64,000 bases of DNA, from the NCBI GenBank assembly GCA_021292165.1, contig CM037879.1, forward strand, positions 266,347,160 through 266,411,159, written 5' to 3'. The stretch's first letter is position 1. Each line of letters starts with the position of its first letter. Shown piece by piece: positions 9,948 through 21,662 of the stretch. Position numbers and translations under genes: made by a program. This DNA is from Shinisaurus crocodilurus (lineage: Eukaryota; Chordata; Lepidosauria; Squamata; Shinisauridae). The notes under the pieces are model-generated. The model was not told the origin of the DNA. It did no database searches and saw nothing but the letters and a program-made list of their open reading frames with translations.

Positions 9948-11555
9948 GTTGAATTTGAAAATTTATCTCAGTATTTGAAATTCAAGTACTGTAGATACGT
10001 TGGCATTCAAGGATCATTTTGGCAGGCATCAAATATAAAGTCTTGAATGCTGCCGTTTAAATACTGTTGCACATCAGCTACTGCAAAATACTAAATTCTG
10101 TTGCATTTCAGCTCCTAAATGTTGTCGGATTCTATATACCGTGTATGTCATTATCAAATGCTATCAAATACCATTGCTGTGATAGATGCCAGTGCATGTC
10201 AGCTATTAAATACAGACAAATACAAATAGCTTTATATACCAATGACCCAATAGTGAAAACAAAGATAATCGCATCTCGCACACGCAGAAATATTCAGCAT
10301 CAAAAGTGGTAGAGGAGAATTGGAAGATCATTTTTGACAGCAACTTCATTTTAGCTTTACAAACGCTACTCTCGAACAAAGAAACAGTACTGGTTGTATT
10401 CTGCAGAGGCATCTGAATAGGCGGATTCTGTCTCTTTTTATCTGGAACTATCCTGCAGTGGAGGCCCTCATCTTGACAATCCCATAGCCATGCCCCAAGG
10501 AGAGTCCAAAAATTCATGCAGCCATGTTGATCCATATCAACAAAACAGTTCTAGGGTTTTCTTCTCCATCAGGGGTTTGTTTTTTTGTGTAAAGCTAATG
10601 GGGCTTAATTGCCCATTCAAGACCAAGTCACTCCAAAATACTTTGCTGTACAACAGGGATACTCACAAAAAAATATTATTGTTAGGAAAACCCGTTTTAC
10701 TCAGCTACTGCGAAGATTGCATCTAGACTTGGAGGGAACAGGGAATTCTGAGTGGGGTGGCAGATGAAATAAGTGTTCCTGCTAATCAAAAAGTGCTGGT
10801 GCTGCGTCCCTGTGAACCTTGGCTCCACCACACCACTGCTTTCCTGCCCCAAGACCAATATAAGCAAACAAAACTGTGGGAGATGTTGCATATACTCCAT
10901 CGCAGCACAGATTATACTGTTTTGCACCTCCCACTTTCTGAACTGGTAAGAAGTTTCAGGGGGGCAGCTTTTCACAGGATCAGTTCCTTGGCAAGGAGAG
11001 AATTCTTGAGTCTTACAGTGCTTTTTTGTCACTACAGTTTGTTTACAGACACACAAGGTGGGCATGAGCAGTAAGCAAGCATCAAAAAGAGCAAGTTTTT
11101 AAAGCATCAGCAGCAGTTCCCCCTAAAGCAAAAGAATACCCTTTGAGCCCCTGCAAGGCTTCTTCTTGCCAGCCAGCTGCAAAAACTAAGATTCCCCCCC
11201 CTCTTTCCCGGAAGCATCCAGTTTCCTTCTTTTTCCACCCAAACAGGCAAGGATGCCCGGTAGCTAGTAGCCACCAGCCATCAAGGCTGTTAAGCAAGCA
11301 TCAAGCTCTACAAATTCTAAGAGGAGGAAGAAGCCTCTCTTCATTTGAGAAGACAGCTTTTATTTTATGGAATTTCACGGGAAGTCTAGTCGTTGTCTTC
11401 CACTCGTAGCTCTCCTGTGTTTTCCCTGTGCTTCTTCCACCTTTTCTCTCAGAGTTAGGGACTGGTCTCTATGACTTGCAGGCTCCAAAGCTGTTGGTTT
11501 GAGCTGTGCTGTTCCAGTTCTGCTGTGCAAACTGGCCTTCATTGGTTAGGAAGAG
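9948..11555. other. No gene found
   Basis: AT-rich sequence to about 10700, then mixed unique sequence. Open frames are short and without recognisable domains. Confidence 0.35.
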
Positions 11556-11790
11556 GGGCCATAGCTGAGTGGTAGCAAAGTGGTAACGAAGGGCAAAGAG
11601 TACCTGCTTTGCATGCAGAGGCTCCCAGGCTCAGTCCCTGGCATCCCCCATTAACAAGATCAGGCAGCTGTTGACGGGAAAGACCTTTGTCTGAGAGCCT
11701 GAAGAGCCACTGCCTTTTGGAGGAAGCAATACTGAGCTATATGGACAAATAGTCTGACCGTTGAACATGGTTTCCTATGTTCAACGTAGG
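11556..11790 (+). repeat. tRNA-derived SINE, nearly full length
   Basis: A GGCCATAGCTGAGTGGTAG A-box head, GCTTTGCATGCAGAGG, a B-box-like CTCAGTCCCTGGCAT, and a 3' part ending GGACAAATAGTCTGACCG. Confidence 0.75.
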
Positions 11791-11814
11791 GTTTGGTAAA
11801 GCCTAGGCCAGCAT

Positions 11815-11935
11815 CCCTCAGCTGATGCCCTCCAGATGTTTTGGACTACAGTTCCCACCACTCCTGCCAGGCTGGCTGAGGTTGATAGGAATTGTAGTCA
11901 AGAGTATCTGGAGGGCACAATGTTGGGGCCTAGTA
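11815..11935. mobile_element. hAT-type fold-back MITE
   Basis: CCTCCAGATGTTTTGGACTA and its inverse around a short centre; partial termini. Confidence 0.65.
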
Positions 11936-12024
11936 GTTGATGGAGGATGATGGGCAATTGCATTTGAGCCGCCTTGGGTCATGCCCAGCAGACAGGGTGA
12001 GGACTCTGCATGAGCCGGCAGAGT

Positions 12025-12125
12025 GGCGAAGGCTGCAATCCTATACACACTTGCCTGGGAGTAAATCCTATGGGACCTAATAGGACTTACTCATGTGTAG
12101 ACAGGCATAGGATTGTGTTGTACGG
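12025..12125. mobile_element. MITE of the CAATCCTATGCA family
   Basis: GGCTGCAATCCTATACAC and GGCATAGGATTGTG are inverted ends around GGGAGTAAATCC/GGACTTACTC. A related copy at 33508 shows a TTA-type target duplication. Confidence 0.6.
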
Positions 12126-12629
12126 CTGGAATCCTAAGCGATTAACACAGAATTAAGCTCCATTGAATTCAGTGAAATTAACGAATTAGTAAACCAGCTT
12201 CAGATGGGCAAGTGGGAATTCCCTGAAGGAGAGAGACCATCCTTGTACTCCAGGGTGCTGGTATTGGTTTGAGACTTGCATGGCCTGTCAGCATGCTTGC
12301 TTCTGCCCCCTCTGCAGTGCTGGCTCAAGTTGTATGTCTGTAAATAATGTGCAGGTAATTACAAGCCGGTCCTCTCTCCTCCAAAGTAAACTTCACGCTG
12401 TTAAAGTTTGACCTGAACCTCCCCTAGCAGGAGGAGGATGAATCACCAGGATTCTATCAACTTATGTATTCTTCCCTGGTTCTGCCGGCACCACCAGCCA
12501 TTCCAGCAGGCTGTGCAGAGGGAGAAGAGAGGGAGCGCAGGGCCATTCCACCAGCCCTGCCAGGAGTATTCATTAATATTCCCCCTTCTTCCCTCCCCAT
12601 TCCTTTTTCCTTGTGTGTCGAGTGTCGTG

Positions 12630-12747
12630 TCTTTTTAGATTGTAAGCCTGCGGGCAGGGACTGTCTTGTTAACTGCTGTGTAAACCGCCCAGAGAGCTTC
12701 GGCGATTGCCTGGGCGGTATAAAAATGAAAGAACTGAAATGAAATAT
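12630..12747 (+). repeat. L2-type LINE 3' end
   Basis: TGTAAACCGCCCAGAGAGC and GGGCGGTATAAAAATGAAA, the same 3' tail that follows the L2 coding end at 22372-22572. Confidence 0.65.
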
Positions 12748-12850
12748 AATGCCAGGCAAAATTAGACTAAAAAGGTACATGCTGCATTTAAAATCCCAAA
12801 CCAGCAAAAGATGGAAAGCATATCCTCCAACGCTTCTCAGATGAAGATAG

Positions 12851-12875
12851 GATATATATATATATATATATATAT
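12851..12875. repeat. (TA)n microsatellite
   Basis: About 12 TA units. Confidence 0.9.
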
Positions 12876-13109
12876 GGATAAAAATATATCCTATTTTGGG
12901 AATAGGGGTCAGCACCAGGGATAGCTCCTTAAAAGTTGAGACTTATACCTGGATACGCATACACTGCCCCACTGACATTGGAGCCACTGGCCTCCACTGG
13001 TGCTCTATGGCCCTAGCAGTGCTACTGACTGCAAAGTACCCAGAGATCTACCAGTAGATCCCAGTCTGCCTTCTGCCCATACCTCTCTTCTGACTAGCAG
13101 CAGCTCTCT

Positions 13110-13222
13110 CCAGTGGCTCAGACAAAGGTCTTTCCCATCACCTGCTACCTGATATTCTTAGCCAGAGACACCAGGGGCCAAACTTGGGAATTTCTGTGTT
13201 CAAAGCATGTGCTCTCTCCTCC
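13110..13222 (-). repeat. tRNA-derived SINE fragment
   Basis: Inverted tRNA-SINE body: CAAAGGTCTTTCCCATCACC, then GTTCAAAGCATGTGCTCTC. Confidence 0.55.
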
Positions 13223-13780
13223 TTCAGAAATGATGATCGGAGAATATGGGTGAGGTGCCTGGTGGGTCTTCAGTTCCTCACGTGCACACTTTCCATTGCC
13301 TTCAGCTTGCTCTTTCTTTCATAGCAGAATCCGCCTCTGTCTCATACCCAGTCAGCCAGCTAAATGTGCCAAGGTTTATATATTCAAGGACTATGTGGCC
13401 TTGCATATATGGAAATCTTAACACCTACCCACAACATTTGCTGTTTTCATTGGTAGCTCTTCTAGAGATTGCAGTTCAATCGGATTTCTTTAAATTAAAA
13501 AAAATATATCTACGGTAGTTGTTTTTAAAAAAACAAACAACAAAGAAAACATTGCAAGCTTTTGCTTTTGCTTTGTGTCTCTTTTGTTCCCTGAGCAATT
13601 CTGACATGTTCCTGGAATGGGCAATTTGTGCCTGTCACTTTGCTTCCTTTCATTTCCAGGAATTTGTCCTTTTTGTTGTTGTTGTTGCTTTGTTTGGTTT
13701 GGGAGTGGACACCATGCTAAAGGTCATTTGACATTTTTAGAAGTGCTTCCCCCCCTTCTTCCAAATAAAATAGAATAAAG
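13223..13780. other. No gene found
   Basis: AT-rich unique-looking sequence with (GTT)n near 13674-13690. Confidence 0.35.
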
Positions 13781-13781
13781 A

Positions 13782-14019
13782 GAGCCAGTGTGGCATAGTG
13801 GTGAGAGTGTTGGACTGGGACTCGGGAGATCCGGGTTCTAGTCCCCGCTCGGCCATGAAACTCACTGGGTGACTTTGGGCCAGTCACTGACTCTCAGCCT
13901 CACCTATCTCACAGGGTTGTTGTGAGGATAAAATGGAGAGGAGGATTATGTAAGCCGCCTTGGGTTCCTTGCAGGAAAAAAGGTGGGGTAGAAATATAAT
14001 AAATAAATAAATAAATAAA
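13782..14019 (+). repeat. Squamate tRNA-SINE, full length
   Basis: Head AGCCAGTGTGGCATAGTGG, B box GGTTCTAGTCC, MIR-like core GGGTGACTTTGGGCCAGTCA, tail GGTTCCTTGCAGGAAAAAAGG and (AAAT)n. Confidence 0.85.
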
Positions 14020-14244
14020 GGATATCCAAAGTGATGTCGTCCCCCCCACTATTTTTGTTATGCTAACACTGTGCTGGATTTTGGTTTAAACCCCTCCCCC
14101 CTCTTTCTCTTTTCCATTGAAATCAGCTGGGTTACTTTCCTTAAGCCGTTGTTGTTGTTGTTGTTATTATTAAATTTAAAAAAGTCTCTAAATTTATACA
14201 GTCAAATACTGCAATTAGGCAGGCATTTTTGCTCTCATCCGGCA

Positions 14245-14357
14245 ACCCAGCCTTCCCCAATTGGCTGCCCTCCAGATATGCTGACCTACAGATGTGTTGG
14301 GTGATGGGAGTTGTAGTCCAACACATCTGAAAGGCATCAGGTTGGGGAAAGCTGTTG
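14245..14357. mobile_element. hAT-type fold-back MITE
   Basis: TTCCCCAATTGGCTGCCCTCC and its inverse, meeting at GGGTGATGGGAGTTGTAGTC. Confidence 0.65.
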
Positions 14358-14427
14358 TAAACCATGATGCAGCATCCTGTTCAAAACACAGTTTGATTTC
14401 ATGTGTGGGGGAGTGCCATTCCATAGA

Positions 14428-14585
14428 TCAGGGATGCAGAACCTCTTTCAGTCCGAGGGCCAAATTCCATTTGGTAGAAGCTCTCAGGGGCCACATTCCA
14501 GTGGTGGGTGGGGCCAAAGACCAAAGGTGCAGGACCAAAATATGAAACATACTAGCATATTTCAGCATAAAGAGAAGCTATAGGG
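14428..14585. mobile_element. MITE of the AGGGATGCAGAACC family
   Basis: GGATGCAGAACCTCTTTCAG... GGGGCCACATTCCAGTGG... followed by AGCATATTTCAGC. The same order occurs at 21662, 24607, 31127 and 33296. Confidence 0.55.
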
Positions 14586-15055
14586 AGCCTTTGAGAGACA
14601 GACTATGCCAGGGGGATAAGTATAGAACAAGCCAAAGTCCCTCCAACCTGAATAGGAAGACTTGATAACCTTTCTTGTTAAGGATTGCTAATGGGCAGCA
14701 TCTCTCTACCTTAGAATCCTTTACCTGTCCTTGGAAGATGTTCTGAATTGCATGTCTGGTGGCTCACCTTGTTGGGGGTGGGGGGCAGCTGTGCATAGAA
14801 CTATGGGATTGTGGCCTAGTCCCGGTTAAGGAGGGATTGAGGAAAAACATTCTGTCTATCAGAGCCATTTAGCAATACATTGCCTTGGGCGAATGTAGAG
14901 TTTGTTTCCTTGGAGGATTAAGACAAGAATGCAGGAATGCTTGTTGAGACGCTTAAAGCAGGGATGGGAAGAATTCAGGCTGGTTGAATCTATTTCCCTT
15001 GATTTTTTTTACTAGAACCCCAAGATTGGCCAGTGAGAGCCAGGAGCAAGACCTA
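14586..15055. other. No gene found
   Basis: Unique-looking sequence, no conserved frame. Confidence 0.35.
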
Positions 15056-15350
15056 TTTATTTTATTTATTTATTTGTTGTATTTATGAATTGCCCATCTG
15101 GCCGGCAAACCGGCCACTCTGGGCGATGTACAACATGATAAAATATAAAAAAAATCTTAACCCACCCCATATTCCTGCCTGACTAGCCATGTTTTTAGTG
15201 AGTGGCAGAAGCTCAACAGAGAGGGGGCATGGCGGAGGTCATTAGGGAGAGAGTTCCACAGTATGGGGGCCACCACAAAAAAGGCCCTCTTCTCTTCCTA
15301 GTCCCCACCAGTCTAGCTGCTCTGGCTGAAGGGACAAGGAGAAGGCCGAT
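15056..15350 (-). repeat. L2-type LINE 3' fragment
   Basis: Reverse-oriented ATTTATTTATT tail, CATCTGGCCGG...CTGGGCGATGTA, then GAGTTCCACAGTATGGGGGC and AAAAGGCCCTCTTCTC, a 3' UTR pattern that also occurs at 55270-55460. Confidence 0.5.
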
Positions 15351-15684
15351 CTACAATTAGAATGAAATAATAGGGTGCCTCTGAGCAAACTGTGTGCCCA
15401 GAAATTTGTTCTTAGCACCAGAACTGAGCTGAGCTCACAGTCCTTTCACACATAAATCCACTCCTGGAAAATCCCCCCCCCCCAGCTCCCTTTATTTCAC
15501 CAGCCTAATTTAGATGGAAAATGATAATTTGTGGCTACTGTCATCAAACAACTGGGAGCCATAAACCCTTGCCTATCCACTGTAAATCGCCCTGAGATCT
15601 TCTAGTAGATCCCAATCTACCTTCAGTTTACCCCTGGCTTAAAGGATAATGTGAGCCAATCTTATGGGCAGGTGTGCATTATGA

Positions 15685-16610
15685 GTTGGATCCAGATATA
15701 GTCATACTTGGAGTAGACCCATTGGAAATTAATAGTGTGGCAGACCGAACCTGGTCCGCTGCACGGGTTTGGTACCTTAAGGGTTAACCGGCACCGAAGT
15801 TGTGCCCTGTACCAGGCTTCCCAAGACTTTATTTCTAGCCACCAGTAATATTGACATGAAATCCCATAGAGATACAAGGAACCTGCAACCTGGTCAGTTT
15901 CAAAAAGGTTTAATGGAGCGGAACTAATAGACTACAGGAATTTCACAGTATAAACATAGTAGTCAATACAGATAGAGGAACGGAAGTATTCAATTTGCTT
16001 TCTAGGTAGGCTTAGCTCAATCTGACTCTAAGATCTAGCGTAGCGGTTTGCTTTGCCGGTCGCCGAGCGCCCTGCCCGGGGTTGGAAGTTGCTTGGCCCT
16101 AGCTGGAGCTAGCGACCTGATCCGTGCAAACCTGCACCGTGTTCCCAACCAACCCTTTGTCCTTCGGCACATATCTTTTCTACCCTCCCTCGCCCTGCCC
16201 CGCCCTTGATGATCAGGTGGGCTGGTCCTGCCCCGTGGGGTGGTGGCGCCTTTCGGGTGCTGGCATCTCCTGGGTACTTTGGAGTACTTTGCAGCTCTTT
16301 GAGACTGTGCCCCCCACCTCCGGAATGTTATGCGCTCCCTTGAGGGAAGTGTGAATGTGCCCCATGGAAGGTATGCAGATGTGGCTTATGTGTAACCGGT
16401 CTGCCCAGAACTGTGTCTCCTGTGCCCCGGGTGGGGATTATGCAGACTGAGGGGTGACAGCGGAAAAGGGGAAAACATGTCAGGGTTCAATGTGTCAGGG
16501 TTCAGCAGTGTGCTCAGGCTTTCTCTCCACAAATAGGAAGTGAGTCATGACAAACATCCCATTGATTTCAATGGCTCTACACTAAGTATGAGTAAATCAG
16601 GATCCAACCC
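15685..16610. mobile_element. Palindromic MITE split by a solo LTR
   Basis: The left part 15685-15735 (GTTGGATCCAGATATAGTC...) and the right part 16532-16610 (...ATGAGTAAATCAGGATCCAAC) are inverted ends of one short element, separated by the LTR at 15736-16531. Confidence 0.65.
15736..16531. mobile_element. Solo LTR (796 bp) of an LTR retrotransposon
   Basis: Termini TGTGGCAGACC...TTCTCTCCACA form the inverted pair TGTGG/CCACA. The flanks carry the identical 5-bp duplication AATAG (15731-15735 and 16532-16536). No internal gag-pol sequence is present, as expected after LTR-LTR recombination. GC-rich 16030-16450 may contain the promoter. Gypsy or endogenous retrovirus cannot be told apart here. 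Confidence 0.75.
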
Positions 16611-16746
16611 TGTGTGTGTATAGAAAGGAGCCAGCCAGATTTTCTAGGAGCCCACATGGAGGAAGAGACTGAGACCAGATTGTACCAATGAGAGAAGGAA
16701 TTGTCTTCTGGCTGGTGCATTCTGAGTGGAAGCAGCTGTCATGAGT

Positions 16747-18065
16747 AGAATCATAAGAGTTGGAAGGGGCCATTTAGGCCATCAAGTCCAACCCCCTGCT
16801 CAGTGAAGGTATCCAGTTTAAAACTTCCCTGACAGATGACTGACCAGTCTCTGCTTGAATACCTCCAGCAAAGGAGAGCCCACCACCTCCCTAAGTGGTT
16901 GGTTGCTTGGTCTGACTGCTCTGACCATTAAAAAGTTTGCTCTAATGGTCAACTGAAATCTGCCTTCCTGTAACTTAAGCCCATTATTTTGTGTCCTACA
17001 GTCTTGGACGATAGAAACCAGGTTGCAGCACTCTTCTGTGTGACAACCTTTTAGGTACTTGAAAAGTATTATCATATCCCCCATCAGTCTTCACTTCTCA
17101 AGCCTAAACATACCCAGTTCCTTCAATCTTTCCCCATAGTACTCCCCTGATTATCTTTAGTTGTCCTCCTCTCTGAACTCATTCCAATTTATCTGAACCT
17201 TTCTTAAAATGTTGTGTCCAGAACTGGACACAATATTCGAGTTGAGGTCTGATCAGTGCAGAGTAGAATGGAAGTATTACTTCCCGTGATTTAGAAACCT
17301 TACTTCTGTTGATGCAACCTAAAATTGCATTTGCCTTTTATGCAGTCACATTACATTGCTGATTCATATTCAGCTTGTGATCGGCTACAACCCCAAGATC
17401 CTTTTCACAAGTATGATTGTCAAGCCAGGTATCCCCTGTGTTATACCTATGCATTTGATTTCTCTTTCTTAAAGGAAGAACTTTGCACATTGCACTTGTC
17501 TCTGTTATATTTCATTCTGTTATTTTCTGCCCAATATTCTAACACATCAAGATCATTTTGAATTTTGTTTCTGTCTTGATACCCCCCTCCAGTTTGATAA
17601 GGAACCATTGATGAGCACTCTTTGAGTACAGTTCTCCAACCTGCTGTGGATTCACCTTGTAGTAGTGCCATCCAGCCTTCTTAACAAGCTTGCTAATCAG
17701 AATATCATGGGGCACTTAGTCAAATGTCTTGCTGAAATCAAGATATATTATGTCCACAACATTTCTACAACGTACTAAGGAAGATACCTGATCGAAAAAT
17801 GAAATAAAATTAGTCCAGCAGGACTTATTCTTGACAAATCCATGCTGCCTTCCAGTGATCATTGCATTAGTGGTAAGGTGCCTACACACTGAGTGCTTTA
17901 TAATCTGCTCTAAAATCTTCCCAGGTATTGATGTCAGACTGGCTGCTCTGCTCTATAATTCCCCAGATCTTCCTTTTTGAAAATAGGGACAACATTTGCC
18001 CTTCTCCAGTCCTCGGATACTTAATCCATTCTCCAGGATTTCTCAAAGATGGGATTCCCTTATCT
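16747..18065 (-). mobile_element. CR1 LINE 3' part, 5' truncated
   Basis: Reverse-oriented CR1: the 3' end AGAATCATAAGAGTTGGAAG, GGCCATCAAGTCCAACCCCC, then the 3' UTR (CCCACCACCTCCCTAAG) and decayed RT coding sequence. On the minus strand around 17975-17700 come words for a KGRSGELxxRAASLT-like segment and a DFSKTFD-like block. Many indels have destroyed the frame. Confidence 0.8.
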
Positions 18066-18139
18066 GATCTGAACCTGGGAAATATTTTCAGAAAATCAAT
18101 AGTTAGTTAGTTACTAATTTTTTTGGGAGTGGGGGGAAT

Positions 18140-18400
18140 TCCTCTCTGCCAAGATTATCTTTGAAAAGAGTGCGGCACAACTTCCAATTAAAGAAGGTGA
18201 ATTTGGTTTTCCAGATCTTGCCTTATATCATCAGGCTTATCTGCTGACTCATACTGAATTTTGGTCTTTCCCGTCTGCATCAGATCTTCCACCTTGGTCA
18301 ATTTTGGAATCTTCTTGTCTGGTTTCTCTCTCTAAATGGATGACATTAGAGTCTAGACATACAAGAATGCATAGGGTTCTGATGCTTTTACAGCATCAGA
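18140..18400 (+). mobile_element. L1-like ORF2 fragment
   Basis: Translation gives QLPIKEGEFGFPDLALYHQA followed by TEFWSFP, like the late ORF2 region of L1 elements (GGLGLPDLxLYYxA). It is short and decayed. Confidence 0.55.
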
Positions 18401-18422
18401 GTCTCCATCATTATTGAAACAC

Positions 18423-19648
18423 TTTGGTAAATCCTTATCAAAATCAATCTGGAACAAAAATTCTCACCCATCTATCTGCACAAGGACAAATTCAAATAGG
18501 CACAGCTATTCTCAGCATGGAGAGGACCATGATGTACATGTTAGCAAGAGTGGCTGAATAACTGAGTCCATAAAGTGAAGAAATGTCAAAGCAAACTGCT
18601 TGGTTACAAAAGGCATAGACAAACACAGACACAAGAACTGAACTGTTCCCCCCGCCCCCCCTCCTATACTAGAAGCAGCCCTGGTTAAAGTAGTAGAACA
18701 GTTATTTGGCTCTGCCTTGCTGGTAGGCAGTGTTCTCTGCATGTATCCAGGGAAGGTGATTAGCTCTCAACCCTGGGTGACCACTGATATTACATCTCTA
18801 ACACTCTAAGAAGAAATTAATTAACCCTTTGCTGAAAATTTCTATAAGTGTGATCACCTGCCATTGCTATTCCAACAGTACCTGCCTGCCATAAAGCTGT
18901 TAAAGATGAAGAGCCTTTCAGAAAAAAAAGAGGTGACAACCACTACAGCCAGTGTGGCATAGTGGTGAGAGTGTTGGACTGGGACTCAGGAGATCCAGGT
19001 TCTAGTCCTCACTCGGCCATGAAGCTCACTGGGTGACTTTGGGCCAGTCACTGACTCTCAGCCTCACCTATCTCACAGGGTTGTTGTAAGGATGAAATGG
19101 AGAGGAGGAGGAGGAGGATTATGTAAGCTGCCTTGGGTTCCTTGCAGGAAAAAAGATGGGATATAAATATAATTAATAAAAAATAAGCAAGCACTAACAT
19201 GGTTGAATGCACAGGGATTCAACCCAGACTTTTAAGAGCTACAAATTCAAAAACCCTGGGTCTGGATTGACAAATCTCTCAGTTTTGAGTTCTCCCACAT
19301 TTGAAATGTTTCAATCTCAAGTTTTTTTAGTCCTGCATATGAAGAAATCTGTGAACTCTGGTAAATCCTTATCCAAACCAAACTGAAATGAAATTCTCAC
19401 CCATCTGCACTGACCAAAGTTAATAGATGCAGCTATTCCCAGCACGGAGAGGGACATGATGTACCTGTCTGCTATGCAGCTTCTAAAGGGCAACATATGT
19501 GCAAAAGGGCAAAATATGTTCAAAGATGAGGTGCATGTCAGAAAAAAAGGTGGCAACCTTAATCTAGCACCACAGACATGTTTGAATACACAGGAGTTCA
19601 TACCCAGACATTTAAGGGCTAAGCACTCAAAAAGCCCTGGGCCTGGAT
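18423..19648. repeat. Local direct duplication split by a SINE
   Basis: Segments 18423-18540 and 19357-19475 (GGTAAATCCTTATC, AATTCTCACCCATCT, GACATGATGTAC) and segments 19200-19262 and 19577-19648 (CATGGTTGAATGCACAGG, CCTGGGTCTGGA) repeat in the same order and orientation. The first copy is enlarged and holds the SINE at 18946-19185. Confidence 0.6.
18946..19185 (+). repeat. Squamate tRNA-SINE, full length
   Basis: AGCCAGTGTGGCATAGTGG head, MIR-like core GGGTGACTTTGGGCCAGTCA, CCTTGCAGGAAAAAAG tail. Confidence 0.85.
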
Positions 19649-20778
19649 GAAAGAGGAATAAGCACTGACAATTGCCTATGTTTTGGAAGCTCTTTATCTA
19701 TGCTCTTCTGTGATCTGCAGATTGCATGCTCCATTGCCATATGCACATTTTTTCCAGGCTAAGAGTTATTCACTGCAAAAGAAATTATGAATCATTTTGA
19801 ATACTGAATAAATTTGATACTTCTTGCAATCTGTTAGGAGACAATAAATGAACAGGAAAAAGGGCAAAATATGTTGAATAGGTTCTGCTCTCCATTTTTC
19901 TCTCAGTTCACTGACGTGAGAGGTTCAGATTGATGAACCAAATATGACAAGTCTCTACTTCATTTTCATATCCTTCAATCATTTAGTATTTTTGAACTGA
20001 TGTCTGTTTTTTTTTTTTTTTTTTTTAATGATTTAGATATGGAACATGTGCAGGTGTGTATTGAATGGGCTCTACCGGAAGAATGGCGAGGAGGTTATTA
20101 AGGTTCAACAGGTAGTGTAGTGAACTTTCCCAGTGTCCAAAAGCCAGGATACTTTCTGGGAGCTATGCCAAAGGCCTTATGGCCTTCAGCTTGTTAAGAA
20201 GAGTGCCAAAGAAAATTGCCATGAAGTCACATTCCTTATATAAGGGCTGCTTTCCCAAACAGAAACAGCTTTGACCCCCACCCCATCTCTCAGGAAGGGG
20301 GGTTAGTTTGTGGCTTAACTGACAGCCTCTGAAACAGAGGGAGAGAGGAACTTTATAAAATCCATGGCAAGAGGCGTGGTCTTTTCTTCTTGGCCTGGGG
20401 AGAGGAATTGACACATCACTTGTCCAGACACCTTTGGAGGCCAACTGAGCATCCCCTGGCTTATTCGGGGAACCGATGCAGCCACTGATAAGAGGAGAGT
20501 AAGCTTTCTTTTGCTTGTTTATTTTCTGCATCCATATTTCATCATTGTATTCAAGAAACTGTATATCATCTTTGACACAAGTGGTTTTGTTTCATCCTAA
20601 GTATCCTCGAATCTGAAGTGAGGTGCCTTGGCTTGACCAGGCCCCCTGAGTAATTTAAAACAAGGGGTTCCAACTCAAACCAACTTGAGTGTGGGCTGCC
20701 TGTGACTTGTTGATCATCTGTTGAGCAATAAACAGCTGATGAGCCCAGCTTTTTATCAGCCACTCACTGCTATCACTG
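19649..20778. other. No gene found
   Basis: AT-rich with a T-run at 20008-20027. An open frame at 20163-20531 (minus) has no recognisable domain. Confidence 0.35.
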
Positions 20779-20786
20779 GTTATCAC

Positions 20787-21491
20787 CAGGGCTGGATTAA
20801 GACCATTATGGGCCTGGTGCTGAGGATTTTGTCCCCACCCACCCCCGGCCAGCCTCCCCCAACCTGGCGCCCTCCAGGTGAACTGGACTGTAGCCCCCAT
20901 CACCCCCAGCCAGCACGATGGGAGTTGTAGTCCAACACCGCTGGTGGGCACCCAGTTGGGGAAGGCTGACCCGGGGGAGTCCGTCGGCGCCCAGCCAGAG
21001 CCACGCACGCTGCTGCTTCCCCGCCGGGCCGCCGCCGGCACGCCAGTCCTGCCACCAGGCCGTGAGAACCAGGTCAGAGGCAGGCGCGCGCGCGGGCAAC
21101 CACCTTACCTTACCGGAGTGGCTTTGGCTCTCCCGAGCCGGACAGATGGGGCATCTCGCAGAGTCGCAGGTCCCCGGCGGGAAGAGCCGCCGCCGCCGCG
21201 AGGGAGCCGCTGCCTGGCATCTCGACGGGCAAGTGCAGCAGCGCGGCAGCGGCAGCAGCCAGCAGGCGGTGGCGCGGCTTGGGCGAGTGGGCGCGCCGCG
21301 CGCTGCCGGGCCGGCTCAGTGGTGGGCCTATTCTGGTAGGGGCGGGCCCGCCGCCACCACCGCGACGGAGCCGCTGCCTGGCGTCTCGACACAAGTGGGC
21401 GCGCCGTGCGCTGCCGGGCCGGCTGTGGGCCTATTTTATGGTAGGGGCCTGGAGCTGCAGCTCCAATAGCCCCTATCTTAATCCGGCCCTG
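20787..21491. mobile_element. GC-rich hAT-type transposon (705 bp)
   Basis: Ends CAGGGCTGGATTAAGA and the inverse of CAGGGCCGGATTAAGA, with the 8-bp duplication GTTATCAC at 20779-20786 and 21492-21499. The interior 20980-21440 is extremely CpG-rich. It holds a duplicated word (GGAGCCGCTGCCTGGC at about 21205 and 21369) and a nested fold-back MITE at 20855-20970. No transposase is present. Confidence 0.85.
20855..20970. mobile_element. Fold-back MITE nested in the 20787 hAT
   Basis: CCCCAACCTGGCGCCCTCC and the inverse around CATCACCCCCAGCCAGCACG. Confidence 0.65.
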
Positions 21492-21597
21492 GTTATCACT
21501 TGCTGCTAATTATCACTACAGCATGAGAATTCATGTACCTTTGATCAACCAGCATCTGAATCATCAGACAAATGTGAAAGTCCCTTTAAGGTCCTTA

Positions 21598-21662
21598 GGA
21601 ACACAGGAAGCTGCCTTATACCACATCAGACCGTTGGTCCATCTAGCTCTGTCTTGTGTACC
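21598..21662 (-). repeat. tRNA-SINE 3' fragment
   Basis: AGGAACACAGGAAGCTGCCT and CAGACCGTTGGTCCATCTAG, the inverse of the SINE 3' half seen at 38300-38370. Confidence 0.65.

Noticed and set aside
20918..21469. 183-codon open frame on the + strand
   Set aside because: It lies wholly inside a hAT element in CpG-rich DNA, with opposite-strand frames equally open.
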